Positions 36,710 to 45,845 of a stretch of DNA of 64,000 nucleotides are shown piece after piece. The DNA is from Sphingopyxis sp. H053 (GTDB lineage: Bacteria; Pseudomonadota; Alphaproteobacteria; Sphingomonadales; Sphingomonadaceae). Position numbers and translations under genes: made by a program. The stretch covers positions 395,477 to 459,476 of the forward strand of contig NZ_LNRU01000004.1 in assembly GCF_001468225.1 (NCBI RefSeq). The letters are read 5' to 3'. Positions within the stretch are counted from its first letter, which is position 1. Every line of letters starts with the position of its first letter. The notes below the pieces were generated by a model. The model saw only the letters and a program-made list of their open reading frames with translations. It had not been told where the DNA came from and ran no database searches.

Positions 36710-38410
36710 ATGGTTTGGACTGTTGGCCGCCGGACATTCGTAGGCGGGCTGGGCGGCGCCGGGGCGCTCGCGGCGTCGGGCGCGCGGGCCAGCGTGTCCG
36801 CGGCGGACGGGCGCAAGCTCAACATCCTGATGATCGTCACCGATCAGGAGCAGAGTATCGCGAGCTTCCCGAAAGGGCTGCTCGAAAAGCTGCCGGGGCA
36901 CCGCGAACTGATGGCGCGCGGGCTGCTCGTCGAAAATTACCATGTCCAGACGACGCCGTGCAGCCCGTCGCGCTCGACGATCTTCACCGGGCATCACACG
37001 CAGCGCACGGGCATCTATCTGAACTCGAGCGGCGCCGAGGATCCGGTGCTGCCGACCGACCTGCCGACGCTGGGCCATATGATGCGGTCGGCGGGCTATT
37101 ACACCAGCTACAAGGGCAAATGGCACCTTTCGCCGATCAACGAGAAGCGGAACTGGAACCAGGTGTCGGGCATGATCTATCCGGCCACCGAACCTGCGAT
37201 GGAAGAATATGGCTTCGACGATTACGGGTTCGACGGTGAAGCGGTCGGCCTGACGTGGGACGGATACCGGCACGACCAGTATATCGCCGCCGACGCCTCG
37301 CGCAGCATCCTCGATTTCAAGGAACGCGACAAGGCGGCTGGAAAACCCTGGTTCATGGTCGTCGGCCTGCTCAATCCGCACGACATCATGTTCTATGATG
37401 CGACGGGCAAGCAGACCGAAACGCGCGCGCATCCCTATCTTCTGGGGCCGCTCCGCCGCGAACCGGGCGACTCGCTCTATGCCGAGGACAATGGTTTCGA
37501 GTTGCCCGAGAGCTTCTATCGCGACGATCTCAGCGGAAAGCCCGAGGCGCATCGCGGCATCGCCGCGTCGAACGTCCGCACCTATGGCGCGCTGGAACTC
37601 GCCGACGAAGCGTCGTGGCGCCGCTTCCGCAACTATTACTACAATTGCATCCGCGACGTCGACCGGCGGATCGGCCAGTTGCTGTGGGCGCTCGAGACGA
37701 GCGGCCAGCTCGAGAACACGATCATCGTCTATACCGCCGACCATGGCGAACGCGCGGGCGCACACGGCATGCGGCAAAAGGGCGGCACGATCTACCGCGA
37801 AGAGACCAATGTGCCGATGATCATCGTCCATCCCGATGCCGCGGGCGGGCGCCGCTCGCGCCGCCTGATGAGCGCGGTGGACATCGCGCCGACCCTGCTC
37901 GCGCTGGGCGGGAAGGATGTCGGCTGGCGGAAGGAGCATTATCCCGATCTGCCCGGCGTCGACGTGACGCCGTTATTGACCGACGCCAATGCGCGCACCG
38001 AACGCGACATCAGGGGGCATTTGTTCAACTATGCGGTGGCCTATGGCTGGGCGCCGAAGGCGGGACAGCCCGCGACGGCTCCCTTCGCCGACCGTTTCGA
38101 CCTGTCGCGACGCCGGCTGCACCGCGGCGTGCATGACGGCCGCTGGAAGTTCGCGCGCTATTTCGCGCCTGCGCATCACCAGCACCCGCAAAACTGGGCC
38201 GAATTGTCGGCGAACAACGACCTCGAACTCTACGACACGCAAGCCGATCCCGACGAGATCGTCAATCTCGCCGCGCGGCCCGAGCAGCGACGCAACATGG
38301 CGCGGCTCAATGCGATGGTGAACGCGCTGATCGCGCGCGAGGTCGGGACGGACGACGGCAGCGAATATCCGGGGCCTACCGAGATCTATAATCGGCCATG
38401 GCCGGGATGA
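36710..38410 (+). CDS. Type I sulfatase (formylglycine-dependent)
   Basis: A 566-residue alkaline-phosphatase-superfamily sulfatase. The modification site is C84-S-P-S-R in TTPCSPSRSTIFTGHHTQRTG, where the Cys becomes formylglycine; metal-binding residues are in MIVTDQEQS and YTADHGERAGAHGM. The N-terminus RRTFVGGLGGAGALAASGARA looks like a Tat signal, so it acts in the periplasm. Substrate is unknown (alkyl, choline or glycan sulfate). The generating enzyme is not in this window. It forms an operon with the preceding receptor. TDQEQ replaces the more usual TDDQ at the first metal site. Confidence 0.9.
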   Translation: MVWTVGRRTFVGGLGGAGALAASGARASVSAADGRKLNILMIVTDQEQSIASFPKGLLEKLPGHRELMARGLLVENYHVQTTPCSPSRSTIFTGHHTQRTGIYLNSSGAEDPVLPTDLPTLGHMMRSAGYYTSYKGKWHLSPINEKRNWNQVSGMIYPATEPAMEEYGFDDYGFDGEAVGLTWDGYRHDQYIAADASRSILDFKERDKAAGKPWFMVVGLLNPHDIMFYDATGKQTETRAHPYLLGPLRREPGDSLYAEDNGFELPESFYRDDLSGKPEAHRGIAASNVRTYGALELADEASWRRFRNYYYNCIRDVDRRIGQLLWALETSGQLENTIIVYTADHGERAGAHGMRQKGGTIYREETNVPMIIVHPDAAGGRRSRRLMSAVDIAPTLLALGGKDVGWRKEHYPDLPGVDVTPLLTDANARTERDIRGHLFNYAVAYGWAPKAGQPATAPFADRFDLSRRRLHRGVHDGRWKFARYFAPAHHQHPQNWAELSANNDLELYDTQADPDEIVNLAARPEQRRNMARLNAMVNALIAREVGTDDGSEYPGPTEIYNRPWPG

Positions 38411-38420
38411 GGGCGGACGG

Positions 38421-39917
38421 TCAGCCCTGGCTGGTTTTGGCGTCGACGCGCGTCATCGCAGCCATCGCAAGCAGCAAGGCGAATGCCGCGAATGCCATCG
38501 TATAGATGGGCTCCCCCGGAAACAGCGCTTTCATGATCGAGCCCATCACCGTCGCCACGAGCAATTGCGGGACGACGACGAAGACGTTGAAAAGCCCCAT
38601 ATAGATGCCGAGCTTCGCTTGCGGCAGGCTGGAGGCGAGGATCGCATAGGGCATGGCGAGGACTGAAGCCCAGAAAATGCCGATGAAGATTTCGCTGACG
38701 ATCAGCTGCATGGGATCGCGCAGCAGGAAGAAGCTGGCATATCCCGCCGCGCCGCACGCGAGGCCGACCATGTGCGTCCGCGCCTGCCCAAGACGCCGCG
38801 CGAGCCAGGGGAGCAGGGTCAGCGCCGCGACCGCGGCGACGCCATTATAGATCGCGAACAATTGGCCGACCCAGTTGCCCGCGTCCTGATAGGCGGCGCT
38901 GGCGGCATCGGTCGTTCCGAAATGATATTGGGCGACGATCGGGGTCGTGTTGATCCACATGATGAACAGCGCCGACCAGCTGAAAAACTGGACGAGCGCC
39001 AGCCGTTTCATCAGCGGCGGCATGCCCGAGAAATCGCCGACGATGCTCGACAGCATATTTTTGTCGCTGCCGCGGCGCGCCAGCGCGATCGCGGCGATGC
39101 TCGCGAGGCCGTAGCCGATGAGCAGCGCGCCGAGCAGCAGCACTTCGCGGAGCAGCGCGAAATTATGCTGGATGAGGAGGACGAGCAGCCCGGCGCCGAT
39201 CCAACCCCCGCTGGCGGCATAGCTGTGCGATGCGAGCGCGCGGACCGGGGGCGTGTCGCCGGGCGATCCGGCTTCAAATGCCGCCATCTGTTCGGGGCTA
39301 TATTCGTCGGTGGTGATGACGGTCCACAGCACCGCGAGGAATAGCGCGATCCCGCCGAACCAGAAGGCGTAGCGAACCGTGTCGGGTATCTGCCCCGGCG
39401 GCGCGACATTGGCGACCCCCATCGCTTCCATCAGGGTCGGGAAGAGCGAGCCGACGACGGCGCCCGCGCCGATGAAGGCGGTCTGCACCGCATAGCCGAC
39501 GCTGTGCTGGTCCTTGCGCAGCATATCGCCAACGAAGGCGCGGAACGGTTCCATCGAGATGTTGAGCGACGCGTCGAGAATCCACAGCATCATCGCGGCG
39601 AACCAGATTGCGGGGCTTTCGGGCATGACGAACAGCGCGATCGCGGCGAGGATTGCGCCGGCGAGAAAGTAAGGACGGCGGCGCCCGAGCCGGCCGAGCC
39701 ATGTCCGGTCGCTCATATGCCCGACGATCGGCTGCACGAGCAGCCCGGTCAGCGGCGCGGCGACCCACAGGCCGGGCAGGCGTTCGATATCCTCGCCCAG
39801 CGACTGGAATATCCGGCTCATATTCGCATTTTGCAGCGCGAAGCCGATCTGGATGCCGAAAAAGCCGAAGCTGATATTCCACAGGCCGGCGAAGCCCTGC
39901 TTCGGTTTTTCCATCAT
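38421..39917 (-). CDS. malY: MFS sugar transporter, MalY/SLC45-like
   Basis: A 498-residue major facilitator with 12 predicted helices. GLWNISFGFFGIQIGFALQNANMSRIFQSLG, VGHMSDRTWLGRLGRRRPYFLAGA and LDASLNISMEPFRAFVGDML are typical of the SLC45/sucrose-like group that includes Caulobacter MalY, the proposed inner-membrane maltose transporter. The neighbouring LacI and MalA-like receptor support that role. A sequence GTATACGAATAC lies 88 bp upstream. Two adjacent ATGs (39917 and 39914) are possible starts. It converges with the sulfatase, 10 bp apart. Confidence 0.87.
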   Translation of the reverse strand: MMEKPKQGFAGLWNISFGFFGIQIGFALQNANMSRIFQSLGEDIERLPGLWVAAPLTGLLVQPIVGHMSDRTWLGRLGRRRPYFLAGAILAAIALFVMPESPAIWFAAMMLWILDASLNISMEPFRAFVGDMLRKDQHSVGYAVQTAFIGAGAVVGSLFPTLMEAMGVANVAPPGQIPDTVRYAFWFGGIALFLAVLWTVITTDEYSPEQMAAFEAGSPGDTPPVRALASHSYAASGGWIGAGLLVLLIQHNFALLREVLLLGALLIGYGLASIAAIALARRGSDKNMLSSIVGDFSGMPPLMKRLALVQFFSWSALFIMWINTTPIVAQYHFGTTDAASAAYQDAGNWVGQLFAIYNGVAAVAALTLLPWLARRLGQARTHMVGLACGAAGYASFFLLRDPMQLIVSEIFIGIFWASVLAMPYAILASSLPQAKLGIYMGLFNVFVVVPQLLVATVMGSIMKALFPGEPIYTMAFAAFALLLAMAAMTRVDAKTSQG

Positions 39918-40005
39918 GCTTCTCCCGTCGGGGCCGTCGGTCGCGGCTTCCGTTGCGTCGGGGTGTTGCAGCGAGCGGGGAAGAGAGCAAGCGCGGGGCG
40001 GTTAC

Positions 40006-40017
40006 GTATACGAATAC
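40006..40017. promoter_or_regulatory. Candidate MalI operator upstream of malY (GTATACGAATAC)
   Basis: Differs by one base from the perfect palindrome GTATACGTATAC found between malI and malA. Its wider context CGTAT-ACGA-ATACG is itself symmetric. It lies 88 bp before the malY start. Confidence 0.7.
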
Positions 40018-40059
40018 GTGAAGAGGCGGCGTTCGGCGGATTGCGGACTCCAGCACTAT

Positions 40060-40150
40060 CGTCACCCCGGACTTGATCCGGGGTCCCGCTTGAGGTCGGA
40101 GCCAGCCGATGCCTCAAAACGCGGGATCCCGGATCAAGTCCGGGATGACG
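40060..40150. repeat. Intergenic inverted repeat (CCCGGACTTGATCCGGG type)
   Basis: GTCACCCCGGACTTGATCCG at 40061-40080 pairs with CGGATCAAGTCCGGGATGAC at 40130-40149 with one mismatch, and GTCCCGC/GCGGGAT extend the stem. It sits just after the LacI gene stop (minus strand) and shares its core with the trxA hairpin at 33353. Confidence 0.85.
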
Positions 40151-40159
40151 AAGGGTAAG

Positions 40160-41194
40160 CTAGACGGCCGTGCTCTGGCGCCGGATCAGCCGGGCCGGCA
40201 ATATCCGCTGTTCGACCGGGCGGTCGTCGATGCGTGCGAGCAGCGCGTCGACGAGCAAGCTTCCCGCGCCCTTCATATCCTGCATCAGCGTGGTCAGCGT
40301 CGGTGTGGTCAGGCTGGCGGCGGGGATGTCGTCGAAGCCGATGACCGCGACGTCGTGCGGCAGCCGTAGTCCTGCTTCGGTCAGCGCGCGCATCGCGCCG
40401 ATCGCGATCAGGTCGCTCGCGGCGAAAACGGCGTCGAAAGTCTGGCCGCTTTCGATCAGCGACCGCGCGGCAGCATAGCCCGAATCCTCCGACGACACCG
40501 CATCGCGTTGCAGCGCCGGATCGGGTTCGAGGCCCGCGGCGCGCATCGCGCGGCACAGGCCGTTATAGCGATCCTGAAATTCGGGCGCATGGTCCGATGC
40601 GTCACCCAGAAAGGCGATGCGCCGCCGCCCGATTTCCACCAGATGCGCGCCCGCCTGCTCGCCCGCGCCGACATTGTCGGACCCGACGGTCAGCCCGATC
40701 CCGTCTTCGGATACCGATCCCCAGCGCACGAACTTGGTCCCCATCTCGACCAGATGCTCGAGCTTGGTGAGGTAGAGCTGATAGTCGCCATAGCCGAGCA
40801 GGATGATGCCGTCGGAACGGTGACTGTCCTGATAGGTGACGTGCCAGTCGTTGTGCATCTGCTGGAAACTGATCAGCAGGTCGTAACCGCGCCGCGCGCA
40901 TTCGCGCGTGATCGATCCCAGCATCGACAGAAAGAAGGGGTTGATCATCGATTCGTCGGGGTTCGGGTCCTCGAAGAAGAGCAAGGCGAGCGTGTGGGTG
41001 CGCTGCGAGCGCAGGCTCGAGGCGTTCTTGTCGACGGTGTAGTTGAGTTCCTGCGCGATGCGCTGAATGTTCGCGCGGGTTGCGGCGCTGACCGATTTGC
41101 TGCCGCGCAGTGCGCGCGACACGGTCGGCTGCGAGACCCCCGCCAGATAGGCGATGTCGAAACTCGTCGGCTTGGCCGAGGGCTGGCGCCCCAT
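40160..41194 (-). CDS. malI: LacI family transcriptional regulator (MalI-like)
   Basis: A 344-residue LacI/GalR repressor. The HTH is TSFDIAYLAGVSQPTVSRALRGSKSVSAATRANIQRIAQELNYTVDKNASSLRS, followed by a periplasmic-binding-protein-like sensor (LALLFFEDPNP; DGIILLGYGDYQLY; VAVIGFDDIPAASLTTPTLTT). It lies between malY and malA, as malI does in Caulobacter. ATG 41194 has GGGAGAGAC upstream; an upstream open extension has no HTH-like sequence. Likely binds GTATACGTATAC sites, released by a maltodextrin product. Confidence 0.9.
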   Translation of the reverse strand: MGRQPSAKPTSFDIAYLAGVSQPTVSRALRGSKSVSAATRANIQRIAQELNYTVDKNASSLRSQRTHTLALLFFEDPNPDESMINPFFLSMLGSITRECARRGYDLLISFQQMHNDWHVTYQDSHRSDGIILLGYGDYQLYLTKLEHLVEMGTKFVRWGSVSEDGIGLTVGSDNVGAGEQAGAHLVEIGRRRIAFLGDASDHAPEFQDRYNGLCRAMRAAGLEPDPALQRDAVSSEDSGYAAARSLIESGQTFDAVFAASDLIAIGAMRALTEAGLRLPHDVAVIGFDDIPAASLTTPTLTTLMQDMKGAGSLLVDALLARIDDRPVEQRILPARLIRRQSTAV

Positions 41195-41512
41195 GTCTCT
41201 CTCCCGGCGCCGCGGCCTTCCAGGTGGCCGCCGCTCGCACCGCAGAGTAGCGATTGGTCCGGTGGATGCCAAGAAATTGCATGGGGCCGAGTCCCGCAGT
41301 TTTCGGCCCCGAAAGCGTTGCATTTCTGCGACAGGGCGCAGCGCTGCATATTATGCGTATACGTATACCCTATGGCGGCGCGGCGTGATTGGTTTCAATT
41401 GCGCGGCTCAAGATGGGAAAGCCCACGTGCCGGAGAGGAGCCTGACGGACGCCCAGCGTCCCCCTCCCGATGCATGGGTCAAGACCACCCGTCCGTGCCA
41501 GGGGAGCCACAT
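41195..41512. promoter_or_regulatory. Divergent malI/malA promoter region with operator
   Basis: A 318-bp gap. A perfect 12-bp palindrome GTATACGTATAC at 41357-41368 lies next to a TATTAT (41349-41354) that could be the malA -10, so a bound repressor would block initiation. The operator is 144 bp before the malA ATG and 163 bp before the malI start. No gene is credible here, although a long frame is open. Confidence 0.65.
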
Positions 41513-44263
41513 ATGACCATGCCGACCAATCTTCGCCGCGGTGCCAGCGCCATCGCGCTCGGCCTTGCCTTGACCGCCGTGCTGCCCGGCGCCGCGATGG
41601 CGCAGGACGCGAGCACGGCGCCGGTCGACGAGGCGCCGGCCGACGGCGAAATCATCGTCAGCGGTATCCGCAGCGCGATCGCCAATTCGGTCCAGGCGAA
41701 GAAGAACAGCACCTCGATCGTCGAGGTCGTTTCGGCCGAAGACATCGGCAAGCTGCCCGACCTGTCGATCGCCGAATCGCTGTCGCGCCTGCCGGGCCTC
41801 GCGACGCAGCGCCTCGACGGCCGCGCCAATGTCGTGTCGATCCGCGGCCTCGCTCCCGATTTCACCACGACCTTGCTCAACGGCCGCGAACAGGTTTCGG
41901 CGAGCAACAACCGCGGCGTCGAGCTCGACCAATATCCGTCGGAACTGCTGAACGGTGCCATCGTCTACAAGACCCCCGACGCGTCGCTGATCGGGCAGGC
42001 GATCGGCGGCACGATCGACATGCGCACGGTGCGCCCGCTCGCTTATGGCAAGCGCACGATCGCAGCCGGTGCGCGCTTCGAGGTCAACGACCTCGGCAAG
42101 CTCAACCCCGATATTTCGAACAAGGGCTACCGCGCCAACATCTCCTATATCGACCAGAATGCCGACGGCACGCTCGGCTGGGCGATCGGTTATGCGCGCA
42201 TGCAGTCGCCGACAGCCGAGGAACGGTTCAACGCGTGGGGCTATCCCGAGGCGACCGACGGCACGAACACCGCCTTCGTCATCGGCGGCGCCAAGCCCTA
42301 TGTGAAATCGAATGAGCTGAAGCGCGACGGCGTGATGGCGGTCGTCGAATGGGAACCGAGCGACAAGTTCCACACGACGATCGACGGCTATTGGTCGAAG
42401 TTCAAGGACGAACAGCGCCTGCGCGGCATCGAGTTTCCGCTCTTCTGGGGCAATTCGACGCTCCAGCCCGGCTTCACGATCGAGGACGGTCTGGTGACCA
42501 AGGGCGTCTGGACGGGCACCGAGGCAGTGATGCGCAACGACGTCGTCCACCGCAACTCGACGATCATCGCGGGCGGCTGGAACACGCAGTTCAAGCCCAA
42601 TGAGAAACTGACGCTTGAACTCGATCTCGGCTACTCGCGGATCAAGAAGACCGAGGAAAATCTCGAAATCTATCTCGGCACCGGCCGCGGCGCGGGCGTC
42701 GGCGCGCGCGAAACCGCGCTCGGCTTCGAGATGCGCCCGAACGGCGGGATCATGTTCGACCCGTCGCTCGACTATTCCGATCCCAATTTGTTCGTGATCA
42801 CCGATCCGCAGGGCTGGAACAGCTGCGGCGGCGCGGTGGCCAACTGTCAGGACGGCTTCGTCAACACACCGCGGGTCAAGGATCAGCTGAAATCGCTGCG
42901 CCTGCAGGCGACGCAGGAACTCGACGGCGTGCTCAGCAGCATCCGCGTCGGCGCCAATTATTCGGACCGCAAGAAGAGCCTCGACGACCGCGGCTTCGTG
43001 CTGACGAGCAAAAATTATCCGGCGAACACCCCGGTGCCCGCCGATTATCTCTATGACCCGGTGTCGCTCGACTTCATCGGCATCCCCGGCATGGTCGCGT
43101 TCGACAGCTGGCGTTTCTACAATGACGGCAATTATAATCTGACCGACGGCGCGGGCTTCGATCCGGCGCGCGTGTTCAACGATTATACGATCCGCGAAAA
43201 GATACTCACCGGCTTCGTGCAGGCGAATTTCGACGCCGATGCGGGGAGCACGCCGATCCGCGGCAACGTCGGCGTGCAGGTCATTCATTCGGACCAGACG
43301 GGATCGAGCTTTTACGCGCAGGTCGTCGGCGGCGTGACCCAGTCGACGCCGGTGACCGACGGCGACAAATATACCGACATCCTGCCCAGCATGAACCTCT
43401 CGGTCGAATTCGCCGACAATAGCTTCCTGCGCTTCGGTGCCGCGCGCGTGCTGGCGCGCGCGCGCATGGACCAGCTGAAGCCCGGCGGCGGCGTCAATTT
43501 CGACACGTCGAAGCGCAACAACACCGACGTCAACGCGTCGCCCTGGTCGCTCGACCTCGGCAATGCGAAGCTGCGTCCGCTGATGGCCGACACGGTCGAT
43601 ATCGGGCTCGAGAAATATTTCGGGCAGGGCGGCTATGTCTCGGTCGGCGGTTTCTACAAATATCTCGAAAATTACATCTACCGTCAGATCAATCCGTTCG
43701 ACTTTACCGACTTCGAGGTTCCCGACGGCGGAACGGCCGGAACACGGGCCGGGCTCAGCAAGCAGTGGCTGAACGGCAATGCCGGTCGCGTTTACGGCGC
43801 GGAAGCCTCCTTCTCGCTGCCCTTCGCGAACTTCACCCAGGCGCTCGACGGCTTCGGGGTTCTGGGCAGCGCCTCCTATACCAAGAGCCGCGTGCGCGAA
43901 GGCACGGAGGATGCGATCTCGATGCCCGGCCTGTCGAAATGGGTCATCAACGGAACCGCCTATTTCGAAAAGGACGGCTTCCAGGTGCGCGCGTCGGGCC
44001 GCTACCGCTCGAAATTCCTCGCCGAAGTTTCGACGATCAGCCTCGCGCGCGACATGTTCATGGCGAAGAGCGAGTTCGTCGTCGACGCGCAGGTCGGATA
44101 CACCTTCCAGAGCGGCGCGCTCGAGGGGCTGGGCATCCTGCTGCAGGCATCGAACCTGACGAACGAGCCGTTCGTGACCTATTACAACAATGACCCGCGC
44201 CAGATCCGCGACTATCAGAATTATGGTCGCAACTTCATGGCCGGTATCACTTACAAGTTCTGA
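41513..44263 (+). CDS. malA: TonB-dependent receptor, MalA-like maltodextrin receptor
   Basis: A 916-residue outer-membrane receptor of the large Caulobacter type. The signal peptide is RRGASAIALGLALTAVLPGAAMAQD; the N-terminal GEIIVSGIRSAIANSVQAKKNS and IGKLPDLSIAESLSRLPGLATQR begin the plug, IRGLAPDFTTTLLNGREQ continues it, and the barrel ends with Phe (NFMAGITYKF). Its setting beside malI, malY and three alpha-glucan hydrolases indicates maltodextrin uptake, as for Caulobacter MalA. ATG 41513 follows AGGGGAGCCAC. Confidence 0.9.
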   Translation: MTMPTNLRRGASAIALGLALTAVLPGAAMAQDASTAPVDEAPADGEIIVSGIRSAIANSVQAKKNSTSIVEVVSAEDIGKLPDLSIAESLSRLPGLATQRLDGRANVVSIRGLAPDFTTTLLNGREQVSASNNRGVELDQYPSELLNGAIVYKTPDASLIGQAIGGTIDMRTVRPLAYGKRTIAAGARFEVNDLGKLNPDISNKGYRANISYIDQNADGTLGWAIGYARMQSPTAEERFNAWGYPEATDGTNTAFVIGGAKPYVKSNELKRDGVMAVVEWEPSDKFHTTIDGYWSKFKDEQRLRGIEFPLFWGNSTLQPGFTIEDGLVTKGVWTGTEAVMRNDVVHRNSTIIAGGWNTQFKPNEKLTLELDLGYSRIKKTEENLEIYLGTGRGAGVGARETALGFEMRPNGGIMFDPSLDYSDPNLFVITDPQGWNSCGGAVANCQDGFVNTPRVKDQLKSLRLQATQELDGVLSSIRVGANYSDRKKSLDDRGFVLTSKNYPANTPVPADYLYDPVSLDFIGIPGMVAFDSWRFYNDGNYNLTDGAGFDPARVFNDYTIREKILTGFVQANFDADAGSTPIRGNVGVQVIHSDQTGSSFYAQVVGGVTQSTPVTDGDKYTDILPSMNLSVEFADNSFLRFGAARVLARARMDQLKPGGGVNFDTSKRNNTDVNASPWSLDLGNAKLRPLMADTVDIGLEKYFGQGGYVSVGGFYKYLENYIYRQINPFDFTDFEVPDGGTAGTRAGLSKQWLNGNAGRVYGAEASFSLPFANFTQALDGFGVLGSASYTKSRVREGTEDAISMPGLSKWVINGTAYFEKDGFQVRASGRYRSKFLAEVSTISLARDMFMAKSEFVVDAQVGYTFQSGALEGLGILLQASNLTNEPFVTYYNNDPRQIRDYQNYGRNFMAGITYKF

Positions 44264-44336
44264 CGGAATGAGCGGGCTGGCCTGCAAGGTCGGCCCGCTT
44301 GTCACGGATACGGACTGGCGAGAGGGAAGGAACAGG

Positions 44337-45845
44337 GTGGGCGACAGTCGCATCACGAAGGTGGTGATCGTCGGCGGCGGAACCGCGGGTTGGATGGCCG
44401 CCGCGGCGCTGGCGCGGACGATGGACAATCTGTCGATCCGGCTCGTCGAAAGCGACGAGATCGGCACCGTCGGTGTCGGTGAGGCGACGATCCCCGCGAT
44501 CCGCCTGTTCAATGCGCTGATCGGCATCGACGAGAATGAGTTCATTCGCGAAACGGGCGGGACGTTCAAGCTCGGCATCCAGTTTCACGACTGGGGCCGG
44601 ATCGGGGATGTCTATATGCACGCGTTCGGGCAGATCGGGCGCAGCCTCGGCATGCTGCCGTTCCAGCAATATTGGCTCCGCGGCCGGAACGAAGGCGTCG
44701 TGGGCCGGCTCGGCGATTATTCGCTGAACGAAAGCGCGGGGCGCAAGAACCGCTTCGCGCGGTTGCCGCAGATCCCGAACACCAGCCTCGACGGCATCGC
44801 TTACGCCTTCCATTTCGACGCCGCGCTCTATGCGGCCTATCTGCGCAAGGTTTCCGAAGCCGCCGGGGTCGAACGGACCGAAGGCAAGATCGCCAGCGTC
44901 CGGCGGGGTGGCGAAAGCGGCCATGTCGAAGCCGTCGTGCTGGAAGATGGCACCGCAATCGAAGGCGAACTCTTCATCGACTGTTCGGGCTTTCGCGCGC
45001 TGCTGATCGAGGGGGCGCTCGAAACCGGGTTCGAGGACTGGACGCAGTGGCTTCCTTGCGACCGGGCGATCGCGGTGCCGAGCGAAAATGCCGGCCCGGC
45101 GCGGCCCTATACGCAGGCGATCGCGCACAAAGCCGGCTGGCAATGGCGCATCCCGCTCCAGCACCGGACGGGCAACGGCCATGTCTTTTGCAGCGACTTC
45201 ATCAGCGAGGATGAGGCGACCGCGATCCTGCTCGCCAATGTCGAGGGCCGCCCGCTCGCCGATCCGCGAACGCTGCGTTTCCGGACCGGCATGCGGAGGC
45301 GTGCGTGGAACGGCAATGTCGTCGCGCTGGGGCTCGCATCGGGTTTCCTCGAACCGCTCGAATCGACCAGCATCCACCTGATCCAGAACGGCATCGCCAA
45401 GCTGCTCGCGCATTTTCCGGGTCGCGATTTCGAAGCTGCCAATATCGACGCCTATAATCGCCGCGTCAGCTTCGATTACGAACGCATCCGCGACTTCGTC
45501 ATCCTCCACTATCACGCCAACCAGCGCACCGACGCGCCCTTCTGGATCCGGTGCCGCGAGATGGGCATTCCCGAGACGCTCGCCCAAAAGATCGCGCTGT
45601 TTCAGAGTCAGGGCCAGATCGTTCGCGAAGGCGACGAACTGTTCGTCGAAATCGGCTGGTTCCAGGTGCTGACGGGGCAGAATATCATGCCCGGCAGCCA
45701 TCACCCGATGGCCGACCAGCTCACGCATGACGAACTGGCGGGCTTTTTCGCCGACATCGAAACGATCGTCGCGCGCACCGCTTCGCATCTGCCGACCCAC
45801 GAAGACTTTATCGCGCAGCATTGCGCGGCAGGAGTACCCGCATGA
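44337..45845 (+). CDS. Flavin-dependent tryptophan halogenase family protein
   Basis: A 502-residue FAD enzyme. The dinucleotide motif is GGGTAG at residues 13-18, the halogenase-specific WxWxIP is W268-Q-W270-R-I-P273, and Lys78 (GTFKLGIQF) matches the catalytic lysine of PrnA (Lys79). These residues are the expected ones for hypohalous acid-mediated halogenation. Relatives near TonB receptors in Brevundimonas, Xanthomonas and Caulobacter include BrvH, which halogenates indole. The substrate here is unknown. Start is GTG 44337 after GGAAGGAACAG; the stop overlaps the amylase start (ATGA). Confidence 0.88.
   Translation: MGDSRITKVVIVGGGTAGWMAAAALARTMDNLSIRLVESDEIGTVGVGEATIPAIRLFNALIGIDENEFIRETGGTFKLGIQFHDWGRIGDVYMHAFGQIGRSLGMLPFQQYWLRGRNEGVVGRLGDYSLNESAGRKNRFARLPQIPNTSLDGIAYAFHFDAALYAAYLRKVSEAAGVERTEGKIASVRRGGESGHVEAVVLEDGTAIEGELFIDCSGFRALLIEGALETGFEDWTQWLPCDRAIAVPSENAGPARPYTQAIAHKAGWQWRIPLQHRTGNGHVFCSDFISEDEATAILLANVEGRPLADPRTLRFRTGMRRRAWNGNVVALGLASGFLEPLESTSIHLIQNGIAKLLAHFPGRDFEAANIDAYNRRVSFDYERIRDFVILHYHANQRTDAPFWIRCREMGIPETLAQKIALFQSQGQIVREGDELFVEIGWFQVLTGQNIMPGSHHPMADQLTHDELAGFFADIETIVARTASHLPTHEDFIAQHCAAGVPA

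Noticed and set aside
40508..41512. Long N-terminal extension in frame with malA
   Set aside because: It runs antisense through the LacI gene; the signal peptide and Shine-Dalgarno place the real start at 41513.
41408..44578. A 1056-residue minus-strand open frame opposite malA
   Set aside because: Shadow of the TonB receptor; no family features.
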